A stretch of DNA of 64,000 nucleotides from Ipomoea triloba (taxonomy: Eukaryota; Streptophyta; Magnoliopsida; Solanales; Convolvulaceae): the NCBI RefSeq assembly GCF_003576645.1, contig NC_044917.1:5631225-5695224 (forward strand), given 5' to 3'. The notes beneath the pieces are model-generated. The model was not told the origin of the DNA. It saw only the letters and a program-made list of their open reading frames with translations, and made no database searches. The position numbers were made by a program, and so were the translations under genes. This document shows positions 33,449 through 45,729 of the stretch, piece by piece. Numbering within the stretch: the first letter of the stretch is position 1; each line of letters begins with the position of its first letter.

Positions 33449-34204
33449 CTCAGAGCCATATATCCATCGGTTCGATCAACATTCCCAATCCCCAATCAAC
33501 CCCTCGCAGCTCGAATCTCACTGAAATAAAACCTCACCAGCAGCCCTAAATATTAATCCAAACTATCCGTGATCTGGCAACTCAGAAATTCCTCACCTCT
33601 CCACCTAATTCAATAAGGTCAAGTTCATTTCCAACGAACCAAATGAAACAATAATCCAAAAAACTAAAAATAATAAAATAATAAAAACGGATCTTGCGAT
33701 TCCAATACATCACATGATTGGGAGAATGCGAAGCATAAGAATGGAACTCACCAGAGTCTGCGTGGAGCCAAAGAGCTGAAGAAGAAGAAGGAATTAGATG
33801 ACAGATTTGAGGGTTCTTTTCTGGTGAGAGATCAGGTTTGGGAATTCAGATCTGTTATGTGGAAGAACACGGAGGGAGGGAAGAAGGAGTTGGTTTGACG
33901 TCGGGGGTGTCGTCGCTGTCTTCTGTTACGAGTTCGGAAGCCGGAAGCTTTCCCAGCTAAAGTATTTGTTGACTTGTCTAATGTTTTTGATTAAATTCCA
34001 AGATATCAGTTGCTACGTACCAAATAATAATAACACTCCAAAAATTTTGCAACCAAAAATGGGTAAAAAGAACTTCAATGTGAAGCATGTTTCCTGAAAA
34101 AAATAAAAAATAAAAAAGGTTCTCGTTCAAAAAATATTGGAACTATTTCTTTCCTTTTTTATGACGTCAAAAAAACATTTAAACCCAATGTCTTATCTTA
34201 AAAG
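33449..34204. promoter_or_regulatory. 5'-UTR and promoter of the translocator gene
   Basis: Minus-strand GGTGAGTTC near 33745-33757 is a good donor, suggesting a non-coding first exon around 33760-33900 and a 5'-UTR intron. No firm TATA box is seen. Confidence 0.35.
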
Positions 34205-34220
34205 AAATTATAAAACAATG

Positions 34221-34362
34221 TTGCTAATGCCCTTGTGGTCTAGTGGCATCCGGTTGCACCCACATGTGGGAGGGGTGGGTTCTAGGCGATGCTGACTTTA
34301 GGTTGAAACAGTAGTTTATGAACAGATATTACATTATAACCGAGTCAGTAGTACTCAAAAAA
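34221..34362 (+). mobile_element. tRNA-derived SINE, plus orientation
   Basis: A-box-like GTGGTCTAGTGGCA, B-box-like GGTTCTAGGC and poly-A tail, flanked by 16-bp direct repeats with one mismatch (AAATTATAAAACAATG at 34205-34220 and AAATTATAAAGCAATG at 34363-34378). This is the clearest full-length member of the family in the window. Confidence 0.85.
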
Positions 34363-34378
34363 AAATTATAAAGCAATG

Positions 34379-35525
34379 CCGAGCATTAAAAACCTTTTTA
34401 ATCGATGATAAGATCTTAAGATCTGTTTGAAAATTTAAAAACTTATTTTCGAAAGTTATTTTTTATGGTTTCAAAAACCATTTTTGATTTTCAAAACCAA
34501 TTTTGTTTCTGAAACCATGGTAGTGGAACCAAATGTTGGTTTCAAAACCCAATATTTGGTTTCTGGAGTAAAATATTTTGGTTTCGGAGCATTAATTTCA
34601 TACTCCAAAATTCAAAAGAGGTAAATATATTTTTTCCAACTATAGTTAAATTCTTCAAAGTTGCCTTAGATCGTCACATTCAAATCTGTGATAAAAAAGT
34701 TTTCATTTTTTTATTTGTCAAAAAACCGTAACTTTTTATAGAAAGTTGACAAATGACCAACTACACATTAAAAGCATTATTTATATGATATTACAAATAC
34801 TCATGATTAAGAATGTCATTAGGTTGAATAAAGTATATTTGCAATCCAACTCACTCATATACACTTTTTTTCACTCAATCCCATAATTAGTGAACTTTTA
34901 AAAAATTGTAGGCCTTTTCTTAACTATGTATACTCTCCATTTTTATCTTATTGTTATTTTTATCTTACATTGAAATTAGAATACAAGTTAAGGGGTGAAT
35001 ATGAAGTTGTGGATTGAATTGTTTTTTTGGTATAAACATAACAATGCAAGTTCTGGAAATGACATAGAATAATGGTGGGCATAGATAATTTGACTGGGGC
35101 TACTATGAAATTATTGAAGATGTCGAAATATTACCAATTATCAATAACATAAAAACAAAATAAATATTCTTTTTTTTTCTTTATATTTTCAGTTAACCTT
35201 GTTTGATATCATGTGACTATGTAAGAAATGTCTTAAATATGTAATGATTTTTTTAGTTAACAACTATTACATTTTTAATTAAAAATATTAGTTATAATGA
35301 AATTATAATATTTACTAATTAGTTTATAAAAAATATTATATTTCACTTAAAATTGTTGCATATTAAAAAAAAAAACTAATTAATATGATTATTAACCTTC
35401 GTGCATGATGTTTGAGAATTTTTTTTAAAGCCACTACAAGTTGCATTTGGTGCACAAATAATGTCTATTGAACGCGTGACAACTATGGCGTGATTATTTG
35501 TTTCCCTTTATTTGCCTTACAAAGA
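34379..35525. other. Gene-free AT-rich DNA
   Basis: A TTTCAAAACC/GGTTTTGAAA-type inverted cluster at about 34440-34600 (AAAACCATTTTTGATTTTCA and similar) hints at an old transposon remnant. Otherwise no coding or structural signal was found. Confidence 0.4.
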
Positions 35526-35977
35526 AAAAAATTCCACATAGGCGCCGATTAATTTCCGCCTAGGCGCTAGGCGCCAGTCGACCGCCTAGCATATCACCTT
35601 AAATGGTGGTCTAGGCGGCTGCCCGACTAGGCGACCGCCTAGGCCGCTTAGGCGCTGACCGCCTAGGCCTCCTAGGCGCCGACTAGGCTGCCTAGTCAAG
35701 CAATTAACTATTGTTCTTCTTTTTTAATGAGCTATTTCACTCAAAACAACATCGTTTTTAGTGAAATAACCCTAAATTGTAAAAATCTAGATATTTTTAG
35801 GTTAATATTTAATATTTTCTTATTAACTATTAAAGTTTTATATAATTTATAATTATTAGTCTTTAAAAAATTGAAAATACTTAAATAAATTTAAAAAAAA
35901 TACACTAACACCTAGGCGGCCTAGGCACTAGGCGCTCCCAGAACGTTCGAGAAGCGTCTAACGATTTTTTTCAACCA
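35526..35977. mobile_element. CCTAGGCG-rich element, degenerate
   Basis: Dense GCCTAGGCG and TAGGCGCC words at 35541-35700 and again at 35910-35935 surround an AT-rich core. The right end, read inverted, is GGTTGAAAAAAATCGTTAG, like the terminus of the element at 39556-40063. The left end is not definable. Confidence 0.55.
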
Positions 35978-36403
35978 TGAGCATGTAGTTGCTCTAAAAG
36001 CTTGAAAGGAGCACATGTTTAAAAAAAAATGAATTAAATCTAAACCAACTTAAGACAAGACCAAAACCAATTGACTTGGCTTTTAAAATATGAAAATAAT
36101 CTTTTATTTTTCACATTACATGTCTGTTTTATTTGTAAAAATTAAAAATAAATAAACACTATGACCAACCGTTTTTCTAGATCAATCACAATATTACACT
36201 TATCCTCATGTCAACATGTACATACACTATAATAACTCTAAAAACTTAGAAGGTTAGTGTATCCATCAAGAAATTGAAGATTTGAAGGAAATACTGAATA
36301 GCTAGCTAGCATTTAGCAATTGCCAGTTTGCCACATTGCATTCTAAACTAATGGTTATCTTATCGGCAAGATCGAACATGAAGGAAATACTCAAATAGCA
36401 GCA

Positions 36404-37880
36404 TCAGATTCCAGTTGCCGGAGTGAAATGCCCCATCTGTTCTGCAAAAACAATCATGCATTCTCTACCATTTCTCATCCCAATCTCTCTTCTCTCCGAC
36501 TCAACTTCCTCTGTCAGGAACTGTTGCCAGAACACGTCGTTCCCTCCCACCGGCACCGCCGCCGTGGAACTTCTCCCCTCTAACCGATCTTTCAATCTAT
36601 CAACATCTACGGCACAAGCAGCGTTGGTATGAAAAGACGAAATTTCAGGGGTATCAGTTTGAGTGGAAGGTGAAGAGAAACGGGAATCTCCAGAGGGGGC
36701 TTGGAAATCAGTTACAATAACCGGAGAGGCCTGTAATGGAAGCGTCTCGAAGTTTCCATAAGCTTCTTCGCCGTTAGAAATTCCGTTGAGGATGTTGTGG
36801 CAAACAGTTATGGAGGAATCCAGGTTGTTAACCAGCTCCAACTGCCCATTGGAAACGGAGGGTTTCCGCTTCTTGTTATGGACAACTTCAAGGCGGTGCA
36901 TAAGATCAGGTTTCAGAGATATCTGCTGCGCTATTAGGGCCACAACTTGGCGCTGCCGCTCATCGATGCTCTGCAATCTCGAATTCAGTGACTGAAACTC
37001 AAATCTGCATTCGCGATTCTCCTGCTCGCGCCTGTCTAATTCCACCCGGAGCGAGGTGTTCTCCTGCTTCAAACTCTCTATCTCCTCTTCCAATTCCCGT
37101 CTCTCCGATTCACTCAACGGAACGCCGGAATTCGGTTGAGCAGAGTGGCTGTGGATTGGCTTGCGGCGATGAATGTTCTTCAGGAGATGCGTCTGCCCCC
37201 TTATGAACTCATCGTTCGCGAACTCCCACTGCTCAGCATCAACCTTTCTGAAGCCCTGCCAAAGCCCACACAAAACTATGAAACAGAGGTAATATAAGAT
37301 TTTCCCTAGATTTTCCCTAATAATATACTGAGTAGGTTTATTATGTAGTTTGATTGGATTAAATATCTGAAAAATTGTTATTCAATCAGACTTTGTGTCT
37401 ATTATCTAGGACTAAATATTTAAAAATTGTTATTCAATCAGACTTTGTGCCTATCATTGTAATTCTGACTTCTAATGGGACAGAAATGACTAACCGTCTA
37501 CCAGCAATACAATAACAAGATCTCAATTATGACCGGAGATCAATATTGCTTCGATTTTACTACTACAAGATTAAGTTTTTCCTAGACTATTATATAATAT
37601 GTTAGATTGTATTTGTATCTAACAGGTATAAGAAAAGGTGAAATATATAGTGAGTGCTTACATATGTATTAAGCTGACGGATGAAGCTGGAAAAATTGTT
37701 GTGCTTAAAGTACTTAGGCAGCAAGTCCCGGGCGAATTCCGGCGGGTTCCAAACGACAAAGCTCCGGCCGCCGCGGCTCCATGAAACAACGGAGTTGGTT
37801 GCACGGTCATCCACCAGTTCATATGTCTTTGCCAGAAACGGCGCAGGTGAAGCAGAGCCGCCACCCTGAGTTCCATCCAT
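36404..37880 (-). CDS. Heat-shock transcription factor, class A4-like
   Basis: Two exons, 37880-37662 and 37255-36404, phase 0, 356 residues. The DNA-binding domain (about 13-105: [65 protein letters not shown]) is split by the intron after the NTY codon, the universal plant HSF position. A long HR-A/B coiled coil (about 125-190, heptads from [18 protein letters not shown]) marks class A. The basic KKRKPS is a likely nuclear signal. The AHA activation motif [11 protein letters not shown] lies at about 313-323, and a leucine-poor export-like VFAEQMGHF near the C-terminus. HIHRRKP-HSHS and the C-terminal EQMGHFTP favour class A4 over A5. It binds heat-shock elements as a trimer in the nucleus. 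Only one clear AHA motif is seen; A4 factors often have two. Confidence 0.92.
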
Positions 37881-38400
37881 TTCACACCAACCAAATCTAC
37901 TTTATATACGTCTCTGCAACTTTTCTGTTTTCATCCAATTCAGGGAAAAGCACAAGCACTGACAAAATCCCTCTTTATGAGATTGCTTTTTGAGTTTAAA
38001 GATTGAAACTTTTTCAAATTCAAACCCAAACCCAGATGATAAAACTGAAATTAGCCAAACCCCAGTTGATTCTTTGACAGAAAATTCAAGAAAAACCTAA
38101 ACTGGAACTAGAAGGTGAGATTGTTGAGTGGAAGAAAGCACAAGAGAGTGTGTATATATAAAAGCGATGAGGATGAGGGGGGGGTGGGGGGGGGTGTTGA
38201 TTTGATTGACGGCGTCACATTTCACCTTGACCAAGAGAAAAAAAAGGAAAGAGTAAGGATTTGACTTGGAACAGGATGAACAGAAATAGATCGTTGGTGC
38301 GAAAATCTCAACGGTTCATTTTGTTCGTTGTATTTGACCCAATTTTTGCAACGTTGTCGGCGGTCCAAGTTTGAAGAGAAGGTGCAAGTGGACGTATAAA
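37881..38400. promoter_or_regulatory. 5' flank of the HSF gene
   Basis: A pyrimidine-rich presumed 5'-UTR lies to about 38150, with TATATATAAAAG (plus-strand TGTATATATAAAA at about 38151-38163) as a possible TATA region. It is followed by a G-rich tract (38178-38197) interrupted by T. No clear heat-shock element array is visible. Confidence 0.35.
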
Positions 38401-38877
38401 TTATAATTGCCTCTAGTGAAGGGAACTAGTGTGGATAGCCGCCTAATAATTTTTCCAGAGATTTTAATAATTATAAGTTATATAAACAAAAATTAAACAG
38501 TTACTGTAGTATGGATGTGTTAAAAATAAATAAATAAATAAATAAATTGGGCTCTTCAATCTTCATGTTTACAACCAGGGAAATAGCATGGAAGTGGTTT
38601 ACCTTTTACTTTAGCAAAGTGAGACAAATTATTGGGTGGTGATTCAGAGAATTGAGTCTAATATTCTACCATCAAAACATCACGTCGGCTCTAATAAATA
38701 TAAGGAAATAAAGTTATGTCTTTAACTTTTGACGTAATAGTAAACGTAAACACAAATGTTTTATAGACAATTGTGCATATTAGAAAATTTTCAACTACTT
38801 TGATATATATTTCCTTAAAATTAAATATTCATTTGAAATATACTTTTTTAATCAAAAACAAATTTAGTATTTTAGTA
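38401..38877. other. Gene-free AT-rich DNA
   Basis: Only an AAAT microsatellite at about 38525-38546 stands out. Confidence 0.4.
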
Positions 38878-39333
38878 GGCAAAAACGTGTGTGAGACCGT
38901 CTCACCATGAGACGGGTCGGGTCAGATCGGATCAAGATGCAATTGTAACACTTATATGAACAAATGTCATACTTATATGCTCAAATATAATACTAATGAG
39001 GAATAAAATTTTTGTTACTTATAAGGGTAAATGTAATACTTTTAAGGGAAAATATAATACTTTTACATTTCGATTTAAAAGTATTACATTTTTTCTCAAA
39101 AGTATTATATTTGCCCTTATAAGTAAGGAGCACTTGTCAACATTACTTACTATGAAAAATGTATTACTTTTTCTCTTATAAGTAACACAAATTATATTCT
39201 TGATTAGTGTTATATTTGAGCACATAAGTATGACATTTGCACATATAAGTGTGACATTTGCATGGTGCTTTGACCCGACTCGACCCGTCTCACAAATAAG
39301 GATCCGTGAGACGGTCTCACACAAGTGTGACCC
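38878..39333. mobile_element. Palindromic-end element 7 (21-bp words)
   Basis: Flanked by ATTTTAGTA (38869-38877 and 39334-39342). The ends are inverted: GTGTGAGACCGTCTCA at the left and TGAGACGGTCTCACAC at the right, then GACGGGTCGGGTC and its inverse. The interior is a run of 21-bp words (ACTTATAAGGGTAAATGTAAT and variants) in the left arm and their complements in the right arm, turning near 39065. Confidence 0.85.
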
Positions 39334-39555
39334 ATTTTAGTAACACTAATTTGCTAATTTGGTAAATAATTTGGTTTTTATGCATTTAAACATCATATAT
39401 TGAGTATTCATGTATCACCAACCATCAATTCATCAATTTAAGTATTATACATGTTGAAGTGTATTTTATTTAGGAATTCAGCTTTAATTTTAATTTTTGT
39501 AGGAAAATTAACTAAATATGATATTTAAATGGTTATTTTAAGACAATGTTTTAAG

Positions 39556-39901
39556 CAAGGTTGCAAAAATCGCTAGGCGCCCTCTAGGCACCTAGGTTTT
39601 TTTTTTTTTTTTTTTTTTTTAGTTAAAAAAAAATTAAAAAAAATATTTTAAGTGTTAATAATTGTAAAGTGTTTAATATTGTAAGTCTTTACACTTTAAT
39701 AGTTAAATATTTAATACTTATTAAGTTATTAGTTATTATTTATTATTTATTAATTATTAGTGCATTACTTATTAGTTTAATTTAGTTATTACTTATTATT
39801 TTATTATGTTATTACTTATTAGTTATTTTTTATTATTAGAGTATTAGTTAATACATTATAACATTAATAGTTTAAATGTTTTAGATTTATAATTTTTTTT
39901 A

Positions 39902-39934
<33 letters not shown>

Positions 39935-40063
39935 AGCCGGCCGGCCTAGGTGGCCCAGGCGGGCTAGGCGGCCTAGGCGCCCAGCCGCGGAGGAAGCCGA
40001 TTTCGGCCTTCCTCGACGCGGCCGGGCGCCGCCTAGCGCCTAGGCGCGATTTTTGTAACACTG
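39556..40063. mobile_element. hAT-like non-autonomous element with CCTAGGCG arms
   Basis: 8-bp target repeat GTTTTAAG (39548-39555 and 40064-40071). Terminal inverted repeats are CAAGGTTGCAAAAATCGC at the left and, inverted, CAGTGTTACAAAAATCGC at the right. Poly-T (39598-39620) and poly-A (about 39903-39932) tracts bound an AT-rich core of TTATTAGTTATTA-type words; the right arm is very GC-rich. Confidence 0.8.
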
Positions 40064-40071
40064 GTTTTAAG

Positions 40072-42387
40072 TGAAGCTCCCTTCTAATTTGAGATAATTT
40101 TTGATTGATAATTAAATATATTTTGTACGGAGAAATATTGTTGTTAACTTGTTATTATTAAATAATTGCAGGACTGCTATTTCAAAAAAATAATAATAAT
40201 TACAGGACTTTACTGTTATACGGAGTAGTATTTTATCATCTGAGATTGAAAAATTTATTCATAATTTGGCCGCCTGTATTAAATGATTGGTTGGCCTCCG
40301 TAGTGCAGAATGGGATCGGATACAATGTTGATGTTGACTGAGTAGTGAGTGCTGCCATAGTGCCATGTAACATCCGTGATCATCTAATTAAGCTCTCTTC
40401 CCTTGACGGATTTGTTTGTAACATATGGTCCGTTATGTCTCCTGTCTTAAGGAGCTTGTGAAAGGAAGTAAACCGTGACATATATTTTAATAATGCATTC
40501 ATTGCAATGATATAGATACTTACTTATTTCTCATAATCTTACATTTACTAGCCACCACAATCACACTCAAGCTTTCACTATTGGACTATGCTCCGAGAAC
40601 TAAGGACTTGCTACATACTCGTGACTTTGGGAAGAGAAACGTGGAAGAAAGAACAATTTCGAAATGCATGCATGGATTGTTTTTTACAAAAATTTGCAAT
40701 ACTATACATGATTGGGAGTGTAGTACGTTGATATATATTTTAGATTTAGATTTCTATTTAGAAAGTGAAGAGATTGTTATTGTAGTTATAATGGCCTAGT
40801 AATAATGTTGAGTTTGAAGCAATTTAATCGCTCCTACTACTTCTTTAAGCGCGTTTTAATTTGTTCGAATGGCATTTCGAAGAGTGATTATAGTAGTCGC
40901 AAATGGAGTTAATAAAATTAATTTTAATTTATTAGTCACTATTTTTTATACAGCAATAAATATACAACACAACTTCACAAATTAAAGGAACTTCATAGTC
41001 ACCCTACAATTATTATTTTTTTAGAAAAAATTTAAACTAATAGAAGTATTTATTTTGTAATAAATTAATAATCCTTGAATTAAATAGATTAACTGGGATG
41101 AGATGTATGTGCATTATTGAGAAGTGAGTAGCAGTAGGTAGCGTATGGTTGATTTGAGTGGGGATGTTTGGGGGCATTGATGAGGCTTGCGCAGCCAAAA
41201 CGTACCCCACAAACCACAACATGTATGTTTGCAATTAAATAGCCAAAATTTTCAAAGATGGATTGCGGAGAAAATAAGCAGACTTCATGCATGCACCATC
41301 AATGATCAACGTAACAGTCTAACCCCAGATATTTTGAGATTACAGGGATATATACACACTACTTCACTAAAATAACCTCATATAAAATTTTTTTTTAAAA
41401 AAATAGATTACATTAATTACCATTGATATTAAGGTGGCAGTGTACATCATCTCTTAGAGCATCCTCAAAAGTATGTAAATAAGGTGAGTTTAAAAAGGAA
41501 GCTCTCTGCTGCCAAGCGTTTAAAAAAATAAAAAAATTAATCTTAGTACAAATGGCATGTGAAGAGCATACACTTACCTATGTGAGTCCATAAGATATAT
41601 TTAAGTTAAACTAAATATTTAGCATCACAATTTATATTATTAGATTTCAATTTAATTATTTTGTATATTTGATTTTGTTGGTGGTTGAATCATTAGTGAT
41701 TAGTCTAACGCAACAAATATGAATAAGTGATCCAATTGAATTGCAAATTATGGTGAGTATGCATTAGTGTAAAAATGAGTAAATAATAGCAATTGAATGA
41801 TAATTATATTGATGAAAGGTAAAGCAAGCTAAAGTCACCTGGAGCATGTTGGAAATGAATATTTTGTGATCTTTTGAAACATTTGAATTATTAAGGAGTG
41901 AAATACCTCGTGGTTCGATGACATCACATATGAGTTTATAAGTATAAAATTCAAGTATGAAACATATTTAAAAAGAATCATGTTACATTTTTTACTAAAA
42001 TTATTTTTTAATAATTACTGATTAGTGTGTCATCATTTTATTAATTATTTTTATATCAAATTATGATGTTGACTCTTTATTATACAAACCAAAATGGAAA
42101 AAATAAAAATAAAAATAAAGCAATCCAATTCAATAAAAGAAGAAGGTAGAAAAAAGGCAGTTTAAAAAAGACAAGGAAGAAAGCTCCAACCATAGCCAAC
42201 ATCTTCTGACTTTGGCAACTAAAATAGATTGGACATTTTTCGATATAAATAAATGAGAGAAAGTGACACATACTCCCCACCCCCTCCCCCTTAAGGCCTT
42301 AACTCATCAAAATTTCACATTTAACCCCTGAACATTTCATTTTTTTTATACTTTTAACCTCCTCCCTCCTCTATTATCCGTATTCTA
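40072..42387. other. Gene-free DNA
   Basis: No gene recognised. A stretch at 41197-41230 shares a block containing ACCACAACATGTATGTTTGC with 6702-6735. Small ORFs here have no family features. Confidence 0.4.
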
Positions 42388-42581
42388 GAGCTGTCAGAAA
42401 GAGGCCAAACCCGAATACCCGATGAGTTAGACCCATTTAAACTAGCTTTAAACTGATCGGGTTAAATATTTTTTTTTCAGTTGATCTATTTAGCCCAGCA
42501 ATCCAATATGTGATAGACCGATTTACAAAATATAACTTGGACAAAAACGACCGAGTTGATCCGTTTTGACATATCTCTATC
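42388..42581. mobile_element. Probable hAT-type MITE
   Basis: AGAGCTGTCAGAA at the left and, inverted, AGAGATATGTCAAAA at the right, with interior words such as CGAATACCCGATGAG and GATCCGTTTTGACA typical of this plant MITE group. No target duplication could be verified. Confidence 0.45.
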
Positions 42582-43303
42582 GCCCTCATCCTCCCAATAT
42601 CAGTGTAATACCAAAACTACCCCCAAGGTGACTAGGCCCCATTAAGTCCAACAATTTTCCAGACTTTTTTTTTTTTTCAAATATCCAAAAACTAAAAATA
42701 AAAACAGCAACTCTTTTCCATAACATTCATTGAGTTTAGAATTCGTGTAGATTTGGATATATTTTGACTGATTCCCTCATTGGGCAGAAGTAAAACCAAA
42801 CCATAGTCAATCCCTATTGAAATCATCACAACATCATTTCATAACCAAAAAACAATATACGATCACTAAATATCAAAATTCTATTGCTTATGCAGCTCGA
42901 TCTATTTATCACTTCCATGCGCTAAATATGGTGCAATAAGTTGCCAGAGCGAGAGCAATGCAAAGTTCAACGTAACAAATTAAACAATGTTAGATCCATA
43001 TAAATATAATAAAGCTTGTCAAGAGAACAAAAAAGTATCGTTAGATCCTCAAGAGATGGTAGGTGGTACTTAAATGGAAGATGGTTGAGGAAGCAAGGGG
43101 GTTAATAAGTATAAGAAAACTGAGATGAAGGGCGTTAAGTGTAAGCATTTGGTGTAGTGTTGTTTTCTTTATAAAAAAAATGAAGCAGGCCGGCAGGGAG
43201 GTGATCGATGCACATTATTGGCGGATTTATATATATATATTATGTGTCTGTAAGGGTAAAGAGCAGACTTTTGGTCGGTTGACCAACTGCCGCAGATTGA
43301 GAA

Positions 43304-45325
43304 ATGGCGATTCCTCCGGCGGGCAAGCGTGTCCAAGAGATCTCCGCCGAGGCGGCGGAGCCGCCGCCGCGTTTCTTCGTCAAGGATAACGGATTTGGAG
43401 GTGGTGTTTCTTCCGCCCAGGTAGCTGATATCCCGGTCATCGATCTCAATCTGCTTCTTGGGACTGACCCAGATGCCAAAGAAGCTGAATTTACCAGATT
43501 CAAATCAGCTCTCAACTTCTGGGGTTGCTTCCAGGTCTTCTTTACTCCATCCAACACTTCATTATTTTAGATATAATATCCCTCTCCCACATTTTATCTG
43601 TCATACTTAATAGTTATTGATCACATTTTATCTGTCATACTTAATAGTCATTGATCAAACTAACTCTTTCTTGGCTTATTTCTATTAGCATTTTCTTATA
43701 ATTTTTAAATTTGATTTTTTGTGTTTAATAGTATTTTAAAGTAGTTTCTAAATATATAAATTTTACATTTTAATTCTAAACTTAATATTATGAAAAATTA
43801 AATTGTAAATAACTTTAGTCAAGTCTCGTTAACCGAATCCGACACATAAAATAGGACGGAAGGAGTAATTGACAAGTTAATTTTAATTAATAGTATGTGT
43901 TGAATAAATCATATCTTATGACTCTAATTACAAAGAAATAGAAATCAGTCTAAGTTGTTCATAACTGATATAAGTTTTTTTTTACTATTAATTGTTACTT
44001 TTTTTTATTCCTAACTTGTAGTTGATTGGTCATGGAATGTCAAATTTATTTCTTGAGAAAGTACGAGGTGTGGGCAAGGAGTTCTTTTCTCTACCAATGA
44101 AAGAAAAAGAAAAGTATGTTCGATCAACCCAAAGTCCTGAAGGGTATGGGAATGACTCCGTACTTGCAGAGAACCAAATATTAGATTGGTGTGATCGACT
44201 ATTTCTCAAAATCTACCCCCAAAATCAAACAGATCTTCACTTTTGGCCTCAAACTCCTCCTGACTTCAGGTATACTTGGGAATGTTACGTTGTTTCATAT
44301 GTACATTGAATAATTTTATATATGTACAATTGCATATAAATTAAATATGATGTTATTTTTTTTTTTATATCATAACCATCACACTTTTTTTTTTTAAAAC
44401 TCCAATAAATCGAGATAGACACATTATCGAATCACATAAATCTTTTGTTGCTTACTTATTTTCCGTCATTGTTCTAAATTTCTGTTCGCGTTAATCTCAA
44501 TTCAAACTTTGATCACCTCATGTTATAGATCCATATCATGCATGTGTCAATTTATGGTATTTTTGTGATTTTCAGTGAAATAATGCATGAATATAGCAGA
44601 AAGATGAAGGGTTTGGTAGATGAGTTGTTAAAGATGATGGCAAAATCATTAGATATAGAAGAAGATGGTTTGTTGAATCTGATTGGGGATGAACCGACAT
44701 TGGAAGCAAGGTTCAATTTCTACCCAAAGTGCCCAAAAGCAGATTGGATTTTAGGGGTTAAAGCTCATGCAGATTCATCGGCATTCACCATTCTCCTGCA
44801 AGACAAAGAAGTTGAAGGACTTCAAGTTCTCATGGACGGCAAGTGGTATAGTGTCCCGGTATTGCCTCATGCCTTAGTGGTCAACCTCGGAGATCAAATG
44901 CAGGTATGCTTTAGTTATGTTATATTTTTAGTTCAACTAAATAGGCTATTGATTCAGATATATTTATACGGATATAAATTTGGTTCGAATATAAAATGTA
45001 AAAATTTTACATATATTAGACTTAAAATAATTAAACATTTTTAGTTGGACTGCACATTTATGTTTATATTATATTTATGCTCACACAGCTAATGAGTAAT
45101 GGGATGCTGAAGAGCCTGGTTCATAGAGCAGCGGTGAGTTCAACACAAGAAAGGATGAGCTTGGCCGTGTTTTTCACGCCGGATGCCGACAAAGAGATCG
45201 GGCCGGCTGAGGGTTTGGTAAATGCGGAGAGGCCAAGATTGTATAGGAGTGTGAAGAATTACAGGGTGATCAATATGAAGTGTTTTCAGAGTGGGGAAAT
45301 ACCCATTGATACTCTCAAAATTTGA
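43304..45325 (+). CDS. 2-oxoglutarate/Fe(II)-dependent dioxygenase, SRG1-like (DOXC class)
   Basis: Four exons, 43304-43534, 44022-44269, 44576-44903 and 45089-45325, all GT-AG and in phase, 347 residues. The N-terminal DIOX_N domain contains IPVIDLNLLLG and GCFQLIGHGM. The catalytic core supplies the Fe ligands H224 and D226 (HAD) and H281 (VHRA), and the 2-oxoglutarate-binding R291-x-S293 (RMS). NFYPKCP and GDQMQLMSNG are family words. Such enzymes are cytosolic and oxidise specialised metabolites or hormones; the substrate cannot be told. Relatives include SRG1-like and O-demethylase-like proteins. The start fits family length, and the purine-rich context around ATGGCGATT is good. Intron 1 holds a Stowaway-like insertion. 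Degenerate copies of the last coding segment follow the stop. Confidence 0.92.
43571..43868. mobile_element. Stowaway-like MITE in dioxygenase intron 1
   Basis: The right end inverted reads TACTCCTTCCGTCCTATTTT; the left reads ATCCCTCTCCCACATTTTAT. A 34-bp unit (CACATTTTATCTGTCATACT onward) is repeated in tandem near the left end. The target TA is consistent with Stowaway. Confidence 0.55.
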
Positions 45326-45399
45326 GTACTTCAACTTTCCTTCAATATTGAATGGCTTGGGTAGTGATTATTTCTTAGGTTGTTATACTGGAGTTCGCA

Positions 45400-45622
45400 G
45401 GTTTGGTATCCTATACATAGATGGAGAGAGGCCACTATTGTATAGGAGTATGGAAAACTATAGTGAGATCAAAATGAAGTGTTCTTGGAATGGACAAATT
45501 AAAGCTAAGCCGAGGGTTTGGTATCCTATACATAAGATGGAGAGAGGCCACTATTGTATAGGAGTGTGGAAAACTATAGGCGAGATCAACATGAAGTGTT
45601 CTCGGAATTGAATGGACAAATA
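45400..45622 (+). repeat. Two degenerate tandem copies of the dioxygenase C-terminal coding segment
   Basis: About 100-bp units beginning GGTTTGGTATCCTATACATA (45400 and 45515) resemble 45212-45300 of exon 4: GAGAGGCCA, TTGTATAGGAGT and ATGAAGTGTT are shared. The two outer copies are closer to each other than to exon 4. They follow the stop codon, so they are transcribed at most as 3'-UTR. Confidence 0.75.
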
Positions 45623-45729
45623 GCCATTAATAGATGATACTCTAGATATCTTACAAAAAGCAATTTCTGGAAACAAGATTTGTATTAACATTTTAAAAAC
45701 TATTTTCTCCCATTTATGCAACTATTTGT

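Noticed and set aside
34221..34290. A tRNA gene
   Set aside because: A- and B-box-like motifs are present, but the sequence cannot form a full cloverleaf and continues into a tailed, target-flanked SINE.
37681..37869. Plus-strand ORFs opposite the HSF exons
   Set aside because: Shadows of the strongly coding minus strand.
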